64,000 nt of DNA. Source: Heliomicrobium undosum (GTDB taxonomy: Bacteria; Bacillota; Desulfitobacteriia; Heliobacteriales; Heliobacteriaceae). Location of the stretch: assembly GCF_009877425.1 (NCBI RefSeq), contig NZ_WXEY01000009.1:61659-125658 (forward strand), written 5' to 3'. Both the position numbers and the translations under genes were made by a program. The notes below the pieces were generated by a model, which worked only from the letters and a program-made list of their open reading frames with translations, ran no database searches and was not told where the DNA came from. Below, piece after piece: positions 43,525-52,552 of the stretch (positions within the stretch are counted from its first letter, which is position 1; the number at the start of each line of letters is the position of its first letter).

Positions 43525-44202
43525 ATGTGTATCATGAAAACTATAAACGAAATAAAATACGGACAATTACAATGGACTATAAGGAATAAAGAAGAATATA
43601 TTGAGTTCAAAAATGAAAAGGAAGCACACGAATGGGGGATGAGACATTATTTCAAGTGGGCAGAGACATATAAAAGTGTAATGAAACTTGCTAGGAAAAC
43701 AGTGAAAACAAGTCTTTACACTGCTCCTATAGAGTGCTATTGTGGTTATTCTTACCGACAGATAAATGATTATTTAAGATATTGTTCTGACAGTGGGGAG
43801 AATTTGTATAGAGAAATGGCGGATATTTTATCGATTGTATTGTGTAGTGCGCCAAGGATTCCTTGTGATTTAATACTATATAGGTTGGTAAATGATGAAT
43901 TTATTAGAAACCTTATAGAAGAAAACAAAAGGGATAGACCTATTCAGGAAAAAGGATTTTTGAGTACTAGCTTGATTAAGGATATTGTAAACCAAAGTGA
44001 GCCATATGCATCAGAGAAGAATTTGCTAAAAATATATGTAAAAAAAGAAACCATCGGGGTATATGTGAATTCGGTAACGAGAAGAAGTGAGGAGGAAATG
44101 TTACTATTTCCAAATATGTTTTTAGGATTATCTTCTTATCCATATAAAGATAAAGAAAGTGGGAAAATTATTTTTGAATGTGAATTGATAAAGTTCTATT
44201 GA
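43525..44202 (+). CDS. ADP-ribosyltransferase-like protein (R-S-E class)
   Basis: 225 aa, very AT-rich and without signal peptide. The catalytic triad of arginine-specific-type ADP-ribosyltransferases can be placed: R120 in LILYRLV, the S-T-S motif at 147-149 in EKGFLSTSL, and an E-x-E at 189/191 in SEEEMLLFP. The N-terminal half is helical, as in the exoenzyme toxin family. It may modify a protein (or nucleic acid) with NAD+. It could be a toxin, a phage-derived modifier or a defence effector. No antitoxin or secretion gene is adjacent. AAGGGTG lies before ATG 43525; ATG 43534 is also possible. Confidence 0.72.
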   Translation: MCIMKTINEIKYGQLQWTIRNKEEYIEFKNEKEAHEWGMRHYFKWAETYKSVMKLARKTVKTSLYTAPIECYCGYSYRQINDYLRYCSDSGENLYREMADILSIVLCSAPRIPCDLILYRLVNDEFIRNLIEENKRDRPIQEKGFLSTSLIKDIVNQSEPYASEKNLLKIYVKKETIGVYVNSVTRRSEEEMLLFPNMFLGLSSYPYKDKESGKIIFECELIKFY

Positions 44203-44559
44203 GGGTCTAAAACTTCGCACCTTAAAGCCGCTAATAAGTCCCGGATATACTTGGTCTGGGAAGTGGATGTACCCCGAAAAACAGACAGTGAAAGAAAGCT
44301 CCTCCTATGGTAGAATGAACTTCACCCTGGAAAAGTCCCCTTATTGGTAGATTTTCTGCGGGTAATCAGGTTACGAATCAGCTAGAAATCTGCTGACCAG
44401 CTTTGTAAATGAAATCTAAAGCAGGCGATACACAAATGCGGTTGCCCCCTATGATAGAAATAAAATTTTACCATAGGGGGCAACATGCTTTCCTGACCAT
44501 TTGTTCAGTTTAGTTCATTTCCATAGCCGATTTTCTGTTAATTGGCCCGCCCCTTAACA
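44203..44559. other. Right part of the island, without genes
   Basis: 357 bp. Contains a 13 bp perfect inverted repeat (44441-44453 with 44472-44484) with an AT-rich 18-base loop, placed downstream of adhE on the minus strand; it has no T-run. The remainder looks like decayed insertion-sequence DNA. No frame of interest. Confidence 0.4.
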
Positions 44560-47196
44560 CTACCCGCCGTAAGCATTCATCAAAATCTGCTGCAACTCCG
44601 TCATCAACGGCATCCTCGGGTTCGCCGTCGTTGTCTGATCATCAAATGCCCGTTCCGCCAATTCCGGCAATAGGCTCATGAACCGGTTCCGCTCGATGCC
44701 GAGTTCGGCCAGGGTGAGGGGCATGCGCAGTTTCTGCATGAGATGGCGGACGGCCTCGATGAGCGACTGGACGCCCTCTTCGACGGTGCGGGCCGGCAGG
44801 CCGACCATGCGGGCGATCTCGGCGTAGCGGCGGTCGGCCACATAGGATTCGTAGTTGGGGAAGGACGTGAACTTCGTCGGCCGGCTGGCGTTGAAGGCGA
44901 TCGTGTGGGGGAGCAATATGGCGTTGGCCCGGCCATGGGGGATGTGGAAGACGCCGCCCAACTGGTGGGCCATGGCGTGGTTGATACCGAGAAAGGCGTT
45001 GGTGAAGGCCATGCCGGCGATGCAGGAGGCGTTGTGCATCTTCTCCCGGGCCTGCTTGTCGTGGCCATTGTGGAAAGCCCGCGGCAGGTACTCGAAGACC
45101 ATCTGGATCGCCTTGATCGCCAGCGCGTCCGTGTAGTCCGAGGCGAGGACCGACACATAGGCCTCGATGGCGTGGGTCAGCACATCCATGCCGGTGTCAG
45201 CCGTCACCCCTGGCGGGACGGTCATGACGAACTCGGGGTCGATGATGGCCACGTCGGGCGTCAGTTCATAGTCGGCCAGGGGGTACTTGATGTTCCGTTC
45301 CTTGTCGCTGATGACGGCGAAGGAGGTGACCTCCGAGCCGGTGCCCGAGGTGGTCGGGATGGCGACGAGCCGCGCCTTGGCGCCCAGCTTGGGGTACTTG
45401 TAGACGCGCTTGCGGATGTCCATGAAACGCAACCGGAGGAGGGAAAAGTCGGTCTCCGGGTGCTCGTAGAAGAGCCACATCCCCTTGGCGGCGTCCATCA
45501 CCGAGCCGCCGCCGAGGGCGATGATCACGTCCGGTTTGAAGTCGTTCATCATGCGGCAGCCGCGCATGACCGTCTCGACCGACGGATCAGGCTCCACCTC
45601 GGCGAAGATCTCGCTGTGGACGTAGATGTGGCGCTGGCGCAGGTAGTGGAGCACCCGGTCCACATACCCCTGCTGCACCATGACCGGGTCGGTGACGATG
45701 AAGGCGCGGTGGATCTCGGGCATCTTCTCCAGGTAGGCCAACGCGCCGAATTGGAAGTAGATCCGCTCGGGGATTTTGAACCACTGCATCTTTTCTCGCC
45801 GCCTCGCCACCCGTTTTTTGTTAATTAGGTTGACTACCGACACGTTGGCCGAGGTGGAGTTGCCGCCGAAGGTGCCGCAGCCCAGGGTCAGCGAGGGCAT
45901 GTTGGCGTTGTAGATCTCGCCGATGGCGCCCTGGCTGGCCGGGGAGTTGACAATCAGCCGGCCGGCCTTGATGCGGCGGGAAAAGGCGTCGATCACCGCC
46001 GGGTCTTCCGAGTGGATGACGGCCGAGTGGCCCATGCCGCCGAAGCGGACCATCTCCTCCGCCCGGTCGATGCCTTCCTCGGCGCCGTCGACGATGTAAT
46101 AGGCGAGGACGGGGCTGAGTTTTTCCCGTGACAGGGGATACTGGGGGCCAACGCCCTCCAGGCGAGCCAGCAGGATCTTTGTGTCGGGCGGCACGGAGAA
46201 GCCGGCCATCTCGGCAATGCGGGCCGCCGGCTGGCCGACGATGTCGGCGTTGACGGCGCATTTTTCCTCGTTGACGACGATGCCCTCCAGGCGGGCCTTT
46301 TCGTCCTCGCTGAGGAAGTAGCACTTGTGTTCGCTCATGTAGCTTTCAAAGTCGCCGGCGATGGCCCGGTCGACGATGACGGCCTGCTCGGAGGCGCAGA
46401 TCATGCCGTTGTCAAAGGTCTTCGACATGATCAGGTCGGTCACGGCCCGGTGCAGGTTGGCCGTCTTTTCGATGAAACAGGGCACGTTGCCCGGTCCGAC
46501 GCCGAGGGCCGGCTTGCCGCAACTGTAGGCGGCGAGGACCATGTTTGCGCCGCCTGTGGCCAGGATCAAGTTGACGCCGGGGTGGCGCATCAGCAGGTTG
46601 GTGGCGTCGATGGAGGGCCGTTCGACCCACTGGATGCAGTGTTCCGGCGCACCGGCCCGGACAGCGGCCTCATAGACCACCTGGGCGGCGGCGGCGCTTG
46701 AGCGCTGGGCGCCGGGGTGGAAGGCGAAGATGATGGGGTTGCGCGTCTTCATGGCGATGAGCGCTTTGAACATGGTCGTCGAGGTGGGGTTGGTGACCGG
46801 CGTTAGCGCGGCGACGACGCCGACCGGCTCGGCCACTTCTTCATAGTCGTCAAACTCGTTGACGCCGATGACGCCCACCGTCTGGTGGTACTTGATGCTG
46901 TGGTAGACCGACTCGGTGGCGAAGGTGTTTTTGATGATCTTGTCTTCATAGACGCCGCGGCGCGTCTCCTCGATGGCCATCTTGGCCAGGGGCATGCGTT
47001 GCTCCAGGCCGGCCATGGCCATGGCGTGGATGATGCGGTCCACCTGTTCCTGGTTGAGTTCAAGAAAACGGTCCAAGGCCGCCTGTGCCTGATTCACCAG
47101 TCTGTCGATCGCTTGGGCGACGTCGGGGGCTTGGGAAGCCCCGTGGGCGGCGCCGTTATCTGCGCCTTGCGTAGGGGAGGGATGTTCCCGGTCCAT
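44560..47196 (-). CDS. adhE: Bifunctional acetaldehyde-CoA / alcohol dehydrogenase
   Basis: 878 aa fusion. The N-terminal aldehyde dehydrogenase reduces acyl-CoA to aldehyde, with catalytic C267 in NGMICASEQ. The C-terminal iron-dependent alcohol dehydrogenase reduces aldehyde to alcohol ([24 protein letters not shown], metal ligands in HAIEAY, NHAMAHQLGG and HIPHGRAN). AdhE forms spirosomes and regenerates NAD+. The first about 25 residues (rich in G, A, P and Q) are an extension compared with the common enzyme. It could supply the alcohol dehydrogenase activity missing from the pdu locus, but lacks an evident encapsulation helix. Confidence 0.95.
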   Translation of the reverse strand: MDREHPSPTQGADNGAAHGASQAPDVAQAIDRLVNQAQAALDRFLELNQEQVDRIIHAMAMAGLEQRMPLAKMAIEETRRGVYEDKIIKNTFATESVYHSIKYHQTVGVIGVNEFDDYEEVAEPVGVVAALTPVTNPTSTTMFKALIAMKTRNPIIFAFHPGAQRSSAAAAQVVYEAAVRAGAPEHCIQWVERPSIDATNLLMRHPGVNLILATGGANMVLAAYSCGKPALGVGPGNVPCFIEKTANLHRAVTDLIMSKTFDNGMICASEQAVIVDRAIAGDFESYMSEHKCYFLSEDEKARLEGIVVNEEKCAVNADIVGQPAARIAEMAGFSVPPDTKILLARLEGVGPQYPLSREKLSPVLAYYIVDGAEEGIDRAEEMVRFGGMGHSAVIHSEDPAVIDAFSRRIKAGRLIVNSPASQGAIGEIYNANMPSLTLGCGTFGGNSTSANVSVVNLINKKRVARRREKMQWFKIPERIYFQFGALAYLEKMPEIHRAFIVTDPVMVQQGYVDRVLHYLRQRHIYVHSEIFAEVEPDPSVETVMRGCRMMNDFKPDVIIALGGGSVMDAAKGMWLFYEHPETDFSLLRLRFMDIRKRVYKYPKLGAKARLVAIPTTSGTGSEVTSFAVISDKERNIKYPLADYELTPDVAIIDPEFVMTVPPGVTADTGMDVLTHAIEAYVSVLASDYTDALAIKAIQMVFEYLPRAFHNGHDKQAREKMHNASCIAGMAFTNAFLGINHAMAHQLGGVFHIPHGRANAILLPHTIAFNASRPTKFTSFPNYESYVADRRYAEIARMVGLPARTVEEGVQSLIEAVRHLMQKLRMPLTLAELGIERNRFMSLLPELAERAFDDQTTTANPRMPLMTELQQILMNAYGG

Positions 47197-47335
47197 CTGA
47201 TCGAACCTCCTTGCGCCGGCTAGTTCTCCATTCCTTAATCTTTCCTGGAAAGCAAAAGAAATAGCAATCGTTTTCTTCGATTGCCAGTGAAATCACTCCT
47301 GCTAGAAGCTTAAAATTTTCCATGAAAATAACAAG

Positions 47336-47382
47336 GAACACCCAGCCGGATCGACTTATGCAGTCGGGTCGGCTGGGTGTTC
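47336..47382 (-). terminator. Terminator of the AAA+ ATPase gene
   Basis: A 12 bp perfect outer stem (47336-47347 with 47371-47382), with inner pairing, lies 27 bp after the stop of the minus-strand ATPase. On that strand it is followed by TTCCTTGTTATTTTC. Confidence 0.65.
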
Positions 47383-47408
47383 ACGTTGAGGAACCGGGGC
47401 TAATCGGT

Positions 47409-49136
47409 CTACGCGATGTGATCATCGTTGTCGTCAATATCAACGGAGGCCCGAACCTGTGTCAGCGCAACAGCAAAATCATCTCCCGTGATCCGGATGG
47501 CGCTGGTGAAGTCGCTGGAGAGGGAGGCCGGCCAGCGGTCCATGTCCGGTCCGAGCGCCCGGGCCACCGCCATCAGGGCCGCCTTGGCGCAGAGGGCGGC
47601 GATGTCGGCGCCGGTGAAGCCTTTCGTCTGCTCGGCCAAATCGTTGATGTTGACCGTCGCTTCCAGGGGCATCTTGGCCGTATGGAGCTTGAAGATCTGC
47701 AGACGGTCCTCCAAGGTCGGCACGGTCACCCGGACGCGGTAGTCGAAGCGGCCGGGGCGAAGGAGCGCCTTGTCGAGCACATCGAGCCGGTTGGTCGTGG
47801 CGATGACGACAACCTGGGCGCGCCGATCGAAGCCGTCCATGAGGGAGAGGAACTGGGCTACCAGCGTCGCCTCGAAGGAGGTCGTCGTCCGGCTGCGGTC
47901 AAAGGCGAAGGCGTCGATCTCGTCAAAGAAGATGATACTGGGCGCTTTCTGCTCCGCCTGGGCGAAGAGATCGCGCAGGCGTTTTTCACTCTGCCCGTGG
48001 AGAGAGGAGAGAAACTCGGGCCCCTTGACGGCGAAAAAGGTGGCCTCCACCTCGTTGGCGACGGCCTGGGCGAGCAGGGTCTTGCCGCAGCCCGGCGGGC
48101 CGTAGAGCAATACGCCCTTCGGCGGCGTGATGTTGAGGGTCCGCACCAGATCGGGGTAGCGCAAAGGCAGTTCGACGGCTTCGCGGAGCAGGCGCAGTTC
48201 CTCTTTTAAACCGCCCACGTCGGCATAGGTGATCTTCCCCGGTTTGACAGGGCGGAAGAAATCCTCCATGGTGTTATCGAGCGGATGGGAGCTGGAGCCG
48301 GTTGAAGAGGAGCTGGTCGAGGATCCAGTCGAGGATCCAGTGCCAGTGAAAGGGTCGGCGTCCTGGGAGCCTCCTTCCGGTTTCACCGGTTGCGGCGCTA
48401 CGCTGTTGGCAAGTGCTTTCGATTCGTCCACACGGACGCTGGTCATGCAGGTGTCCATGTCAAAGCGGCCGTTGCCGGCCCGCTCGGGCGGCGTCCGGAC
48501 AATGCCCGTCACGGTGGTTCCGGCGTCATCGAAGCGGTACTCCCAGGCGCCGTCCTTGCGCGGGTTGAGCCCATCGGGAAGGGCGGAGACGCGGTGGGTG
48601 ACCTGCTGCCAATCGAGGGCGGGGCAGGCGACACAGCCCGACGATTGGGCCAACTGTTCCAGCATGACGAGAACAGCCTTCTTGTCAGTGTGAAAAAGGC
48701 CTTCGCCATCCACAGCACCGTGGCGATACCAGCGAGGCCCGTCCGGTTCGCTCCAGTCCACGTCATCGACGATGAGGAAACGGCAGCCCGCAAAAAAGAG
48801 CGCCCCTTCATCGCGGGCCGTCAGCCCGACGCTGCGCCCGTCGCAATAGAAAGCGGCGTCGCGGACCTTTTGGCGCTGTTCCAGGCAGGTGACGATTTTA
48901 TCCAACTGTTCCGGTGTGATCGCTTTTCCGGAAGCGGTGATGCGCCGGATTTCCCAGCCGCGGGCTTTTTTCCAGAACTCGCACAGTTGCATGTGGTCTT
49001 TGCTGTCAGCAGTGAAGGCGATGCGGTGACATCCATCGTCCCCTTTGGCGATGGCGGGGAACTGCCGCTTGAGGCCGAAAGAAGCCAGGGTAGAGGGGGA
49101 GCGAAATTCGATCATTAGACGATTTGCAGTGTCCAT
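47409..49136 (-). CDS. AAA+ ATPase with an uncharacterised N-terminal half
   Basis: 575 aa. The C-terminal part (about 295-565) is a single classical AAA domain close to CDC48/FtsH: ADVGGLKEEL at the start, Walker A GPPGCGKT 346-353, Walker B IIFFDEID 401-408, sensor ATTNRLDVLD and the second region of homology ALLRPGRFD. The first about 250 residues are unfamiliar to me, soluble, with several cysteines (for example CVACPAL). A serine-threonine-glycine linker (264-283) joins the two. It probably remodels or unfolds a protein chosen by the N-terminal half. No peptidase domain is present. TGAGGT precedes the ATG. Confidence 0.8.
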   Translation of the reverse strand: MDTANRLMIEFRSPSTLASFGLKRQFPAIAKGDDGCHRIAFTADSKDHMQLCEFWKKARGWEIRRITASGKAITPEQLDKIVTCLEQRQKVRDAAFYCDGRSVGLTARDEGALFFAGCRFLIVDDVDWSEPDGPRWYRHGAVDGEGLFHTDKKAVLVMLEQLAQSSGCVACPALDWQQVTHRVSALPDGLNPRKDGAWEYRFDDAGTTVTGIVRTPPERAGNGRFDMDTCMTSVRVDESKALANSVAPQPVKPEGGSQDADPFTGTGSSTGSSTSSSSTGSSSHPLDNTMEDFFRPVKPGKITYADVGGLKEELRLLREAVELPLRYPDLVRTLNITPPKGVLLYGPPGCGKTLLAQAVANEVEATFFAVKGPEFLSSLHGQSEKRLRDLFAQAEQKAPSIIFFDEIDAFAFDRSRTTTSFEATLVAQFLSLMDGFDRRAQVVVIATTNRLDVLDKALLRPGRFDYRVRVTVPTLEDRLQIFKLHTAKMPLEATVNINDLAEQTKGFTGADIAALCAKAALMAVARALGPDMDRWPASLSSDFTSAIRITGDDFAVALTQVRASVDIDDNDDHIA

Positions 49137-49227
49137 CGGTCATACCTCAAATTCTTTTTGGAATGTTCAAAGAATATATACCCAAATATACCAAGCGCCC
49201 CGGAGGTATGTCCACTGTGAAAAGAAG

Positions 49228-49264
49228 AACCACGACCGGAACATAGCCCGGCCGTGGTTTTTGC
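49228..49264 (-). terminator. Bidirectional terminator between the glutamate synthase-like and AAA+ genes
   Basis: AACCACGACCGG pairs with CCGGCCGTGGTT (one bulge); T-rich stretches follow in both directions. It would stop minus-strand transcripts from the gene at 49416 before the ATPase. Confidence 0.65.
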
Positions 49265-49315
49265 TGAATATGAACAATTATCTGGTGGAGCAATCTTCCG
49301 TTGAGCCGTCTCTCT

Positions 49316-49410
49316 GATGACTAGTCTTCTGATGAACATTCTTCCGATGAACAGTCTTCAGAAGAGCAGTTTTCAGATGACCGCCCTTAGAGGAACAGCC
49401 TTCCGGCATC
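49316..49410. repeat. Degenerate 15 bp tandem repeats in an intergenic region
   Basis: Five to six units of the form GATGAACAGTCTTCA follow each other after the end of the glutamate synthase-like gene. In one plus-strand frame they read as serine and acidic residues (SSDEHSSDEQSSEEQ) but the frame is bounded by stops. Function unknown; possibly a decayed repeat-coding segment. Confidence 0.5.
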
Positions 49411-49415
49411 ACCGA

Positions 49416-50993
49416 TTACCCCTCGAGTATAGCCTCCGCCTCTTCAGCGTCATGGTCCATGATGTACTGGATCCCCGTGATCTCGGCCGCTTCGCGGGTG
49501 AGGGCGCAGAGGTCATCGCGGGTGATGTATTCGAGGGAGAACTTGCGGGCGCCGCACATGAACTGCTTAAGGCCCTGGGCCAGGCGCTCGAAGTAGCTGT
49601 AGACGCCGATGGCGCCGACGGGAAGCTCCTCGAAGCGATCGCCCGTCATTTTCTTCACGTCCGACGTGAGCATGAAGACCTTCTCCAGCGTGTCACCGTA
49701 CTTGGCCGCTTCGCCGGCGACCTTGCCTTCTTTGATCTGGTTGCCGATGGTCTTGCCGACCATGGCCGCCGTCAGGGGCGAACGGGCCATGCCGATGGCT
49801 TTGATGTAAGGAGCGCCAAGGGCGATGCCTTTGAACATCTGGTCTTCCAGGGTGAAGCCGCCGGCGATGGCCACGGGCGGGATGTAGGCGCCTTTGGCCG
49901 CCAGTTTGTCGAGGTACTTGACGAGCAGGGCCTGGATGTAGACGGTGGGCAGACCCCATTCGTTCATCATCCGCCAGGGGCTCATGCCGGTGCCGCCGCC
50001 GGCGCCGTCGACAGTGAGCAGGTCGAGCTTGGCGTCAGAGGCGAATTTGACGGCCCGGGCCAGGTCGGCGGCGCGGTAAGCGCCCGTCTTCAGGAAGATG
50101 TTTTTCGCCCCTTTGGCGCGCAGCTCGTCGACGCGGGCCATGAAGGACTCGCGGGTGACCATGCCGACGCGGGAGTGGCGTTCAAACTCCTTGAAGGCGC
50201 CTGCCTTGAAGGCCGCTTGCACATCTTCTTCGAGGGGATTCGGCAACACGATGTAGCCGCGGTTCTTCAGTTGCAGCGCCCGCTCCAGCGTGTTCAGTTT
50301 CACTTCGCCGCCGATGTCTTTGGCCCCTTGGCCCCACTTCAACTCAACAGCGGTGACGCCGAGCTTTTCAAGGGCGTATTCTTGAACGCCCAGGCCGGTG
50401 TCTTCCACGTTGGCCTGGACAGCGATGCAGCCGTAGCCGTTGTACCAGTTCTGGAACGCCTTGACGCGAGCTTCCAGGGCGGGGGAGTGGACGACCTTGC
50501 CGTCTTTGATCTCCACCTTGGGGTCCATGCCGCAGATGTTTTCACCGATGACGATGGCCACACCGGCGATGGCGGCGCCGGCGGCCAGGTGGTCCCAGTT
50601 GTTGGCGGCCACGTTGGTGGAGCCCATGCCGGCGATGACGATGGGGTTCTTCAGTTTGATCTTATGTACATTGCCGATTTCCGTCTCAATGTTGACGGCG
50701 GGGAAGATGGCCTTGTCCGAGTCGGCTTCAATGCCCTTGGCGCCGACGGCCGTTCCCATGATGTTGAAGTGGGACAGGTCGACGGGATAATCCTTTTCAG
50801 AAGCAGAAGTGGTAGTACCGAAAGGCTGGGGATAGAGCGTCTCTTTGGCTCGATAGGCAGACTTGCCCACTTCGCAGAGACCGGGGCAGCCGTCCAGGCA
50901 GGTGGCGCAGAGGCCCGAGAAGGGGACGACGCTGTCAGGGGTGCGCGCTTTGGTCATAGTGGCAGAACTCCGGTTGATTTTGCTAAAGGTCAT
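49416..50993 (-). CDS. FMN-binding glutamate synthase family protein
   Basis: 525 aa. Corresponds to the central FMN/[3Fe-4S] domain of the large glutamate synthase subunit without the amidotransferase part, as in archaeal-type proteins. The N-terminus has a CATCLDGCPGLC cysteine cluster (about 29-40) likely to bind an iron-sulfur cluster. The barrel includes VDGAGGGTGMSPWRMMNEWG, a known FMN/substrate loop. It likely takes part in ammonia or glutamate metabolism with ferredoxin or a partner. GGAGGGTTTCC stands before the ATG. Confidence 0.85.
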   Translation of the reverse strand: MTFSKINRSSATMTKARTPDSVVPFSGLCATCLDGCPGLCEVGKSAYRAKETLYPQPFGTTTSASEKDYPVDLSHFNIMGTAVGAKGIEADSDKAIFPAVNIETEIGNVHKIKLKNPIVIAGMGSTNVAANNWDHLAAGAAIAGVAIVIGENICGMDPKVEIKDGKVVHSPALEARVKAFQNWYNGYGCIAVQANVEDTGLGVQEYALEKLGVTAVELKWGQGAKDIGGEVKLNTLERALQLKNRGYIVLPNPLEEDVQAAFKAGAFKEFERHSRVGMVTRESFMARVDELRAKGAKNIFLKTGAYRAADLARAVKFASDAKLDLLTVDGAGGGTGMSPWRMMNEWGLPTVYIQALLVKYLDKLAAKGAYIPPVAIAGGFTLEDQMFKGIALGAPYIKAIGMARSPLTAAMVGKTIGNQIKEGKVAGEAAKYGDTLEKVFMLTSDVKKMTGDRFEELPVGAIGVYSYFERLAQGLKQFMCGARKFSLEYITRDDLCALTREAAEITGIQYIMDHDAEEAEAILEG

Positions 50994-51315
50994 GGTAGGA
51001 AACCCTCCTTACTGTTCACTCTTTCGCTTCTTCACAATGTAAGGATAGGGATGGATATCCCCCAACCTTCTTATGGGGAAACCGTGCTGTCCTGGCAGAC
51101 CTTTTCTAACGCAAATCGCTTGCGTTATTAATGATTATAGCAGATAAAATGGGTATAGAGGTAAAAAGCGGATCTGACAATCATCATGCCGGGCGGTGTT
51201 TCTATTCCAAGGATTTCATCTCAATGGGAGGATTTCTCAACAGAAAGCAAGAACAAACTATAAGGAGCAATGGGGGGCAGATGCAGACAGTTAGAGAATG
51301 CAGGGAGATGATCCA
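50994..51315. other. Divergent promoter region
   Basis: 322 bp between the divergent glutamate synthase-like and aldo/keto reductase genes. AT-rich around 51115-51165 (for example ATTATAGCAGATAAAAT), where promoters are likely. A short 62 aa frame at 51131 has no support. No RNA or repeat is seen. Confidence 0.35.
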
Positions 51316-52344
51316 GTGAACCTTCGACGCTTGGGAAAAACCGGGCTTACCGTGTCAGAACTCGGTTTTGGCGCGATTCCCATCATCCGCCTGGACACCG
51401 CCGAAGCCATCAAGGTGTTGCGACGAGCCTACGAGCGGGGCATCACCTTCTACGACACGGCCAACGCCTACCGGGACAGTGAAGACAAGATCGGTCAGGC
51501 CTTTCAAGGGATGCGAGACAAGGTGGTCATCGCCACCAAGACGGGCTTGCGCGACGGCAAGGGCGCGCTGGCCCACCTGGAGAACAGCCTGCGCATGTTG
51601 CGCACCGACTATATCGACCTCTACCAACTGCATCAAGTCTCCCAGGACAGGGACTGGGAGGCCCTCACGGCCCCCGGCGGCGCCATGGAGGTCCTCGTCA
51701 AAGCCCAGGAACAGGGGAAGATCCGCCACATCGGCGTCACCTCCCACAACCGCCAAATGGCCCTCAAACTGGTCCGGACAGGGCACTTTTCGACGATCCA
51801 GTTTCCTTTCAATTTCATTGAAGACGCCGCTAAGGACGACCTCTTCCCGGCAGCGCGGGCGTTGGATCTCGGCATCCTGGCCATGAAGCCTTTCGCCGGG
51901 GGCATGATCGACAATGCTGCCCTAGCCTTTAAGTTCCTGCGCCAGCATCCCGACGTGCTTGCCATCCCCGGATACGACTCGGTGCAATCTGTCGACCAGA
52001 TCGTTTCCTTCTACGACAGTCCCAACATGGTGACAGACGATGACCTCGTCGCAATGGACCGGTACCGTCAGGAGTTGGGCATGCAGTTTTGCCGTCGCTG
52101 CGAATACTGCCAGCCCTGCCCCCATGGCGTGATGATCACCCCCGCCATGGGCTATCAGGTGCTGGCCAAACGCATGGATCCGCCCGTCGCCGTCGAGTTC
52201 CTGCGTCGGCCCATGGAGACGGTCCCCAACTGTGTCGCCTGCGGCGCTTGCGTCAAGAAATGCCCCTACGATCTGCCCATACCTGAGATGCTGAAAAAGC
52301 ATTATGACATGTGGGAGCGCCACCGGATCGAAACGGGTCGGTAA
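51316..52344 (+). CDS. Aldo/keto reductase with C-terminal ferredoxin-type domain
   Basis: 342 aa. The N-terminal barrel (1-270) has the aldo/keto reductase tetrad: the aspartate and tyrosine of FYDTANAYRDSE, the lysine of ATKTG and the histidine of YQLHQVS. The C-terminal 80 residues carry CRRCEYCQPCPHG and CVACGACVKKCPYDLP, two [4Fe-4S] sites. Such fusions probably couple NAD(P)H or ferredoxin electrons to carbonyl reduction; the substrate is unknown. The GTG start at 51316 follows AGGGAG at good distance. Confidence 0.88.
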   Translation: MNLRRLGKTGLTVSELGFGAIPIIRLDTAEAIKVLRRAYERGITFYDTANAYRDSEDKIGQAFQGMRDKVVIATKTGLRDGKGALAHLENSLRMLRTDYIDLYQLHQVSQDRDWEALTAPGGAMEVLVKAQEQGKIRHIGVTSHNRQMALKLVRTGHFSTIQFPFNFIEDAAKDDLFPAARALDLGILAMKPFAGGMIDNAALAFKFLRQHPDVLAIPGYDSVQSVDQIVSFYDSPNMVTDDDLVAMDRYRQELGMQFCRRCEYCQPCPHGVMITPAMGYQVLAKRMDPPVAVEFLRRPMETVPNCVACGACVKKCPYDLPIPEMLKKHYDMWERHRIETGR

Positions 52345-52552
52345 ACGAGTCGGAATAATTCATTAGGATAAGTCGTTAGGACGAGCCATTCGAACAAAAT
52401 AACGGGAGAATCGCTTAGAATAGGCGACTGTAGGCAAGTAAGGTCCATGGGGAGAGTAATACAAAAACATCATCAAGCCGGCTGCCGAAAAGGCAGGTCT
52501 CATCTGTGTCCGGGCCGACGAGATCCGGCACTCAGGCATTATCGATTGTCCC

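Larger units (their letters stand above)
39461..44500. mobile_element. Degraded AT-rich genomic island at a tRNA-Pro fragment
   Basis: The region between the pdu locus and adhE differs sharply from both sides. It begins with a tRNA-Pro 3' fragment and a broken integrase, its two intact genes are strongly AT-rich, and between them are pieces of a group II intron and of at least two transposases. The left end is placed at the tRNA fragment; the right end is not defined because I see no second copy of the tRNA segment. Confidence 0.6.

Noticed and set aside
47197..47335. Rex operator upstream of adhE
   Set aside because: No TTGTTAA-type palindrome could be found in the region before the adhE start.
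49317..51131. A 604-codon plus-strand frame opposite the glutamate synthase-like gene
   Set aside because: Composition is typical of antisense shadows (G, D, V, H rich) and the minus-strand protein has clear family motifs.
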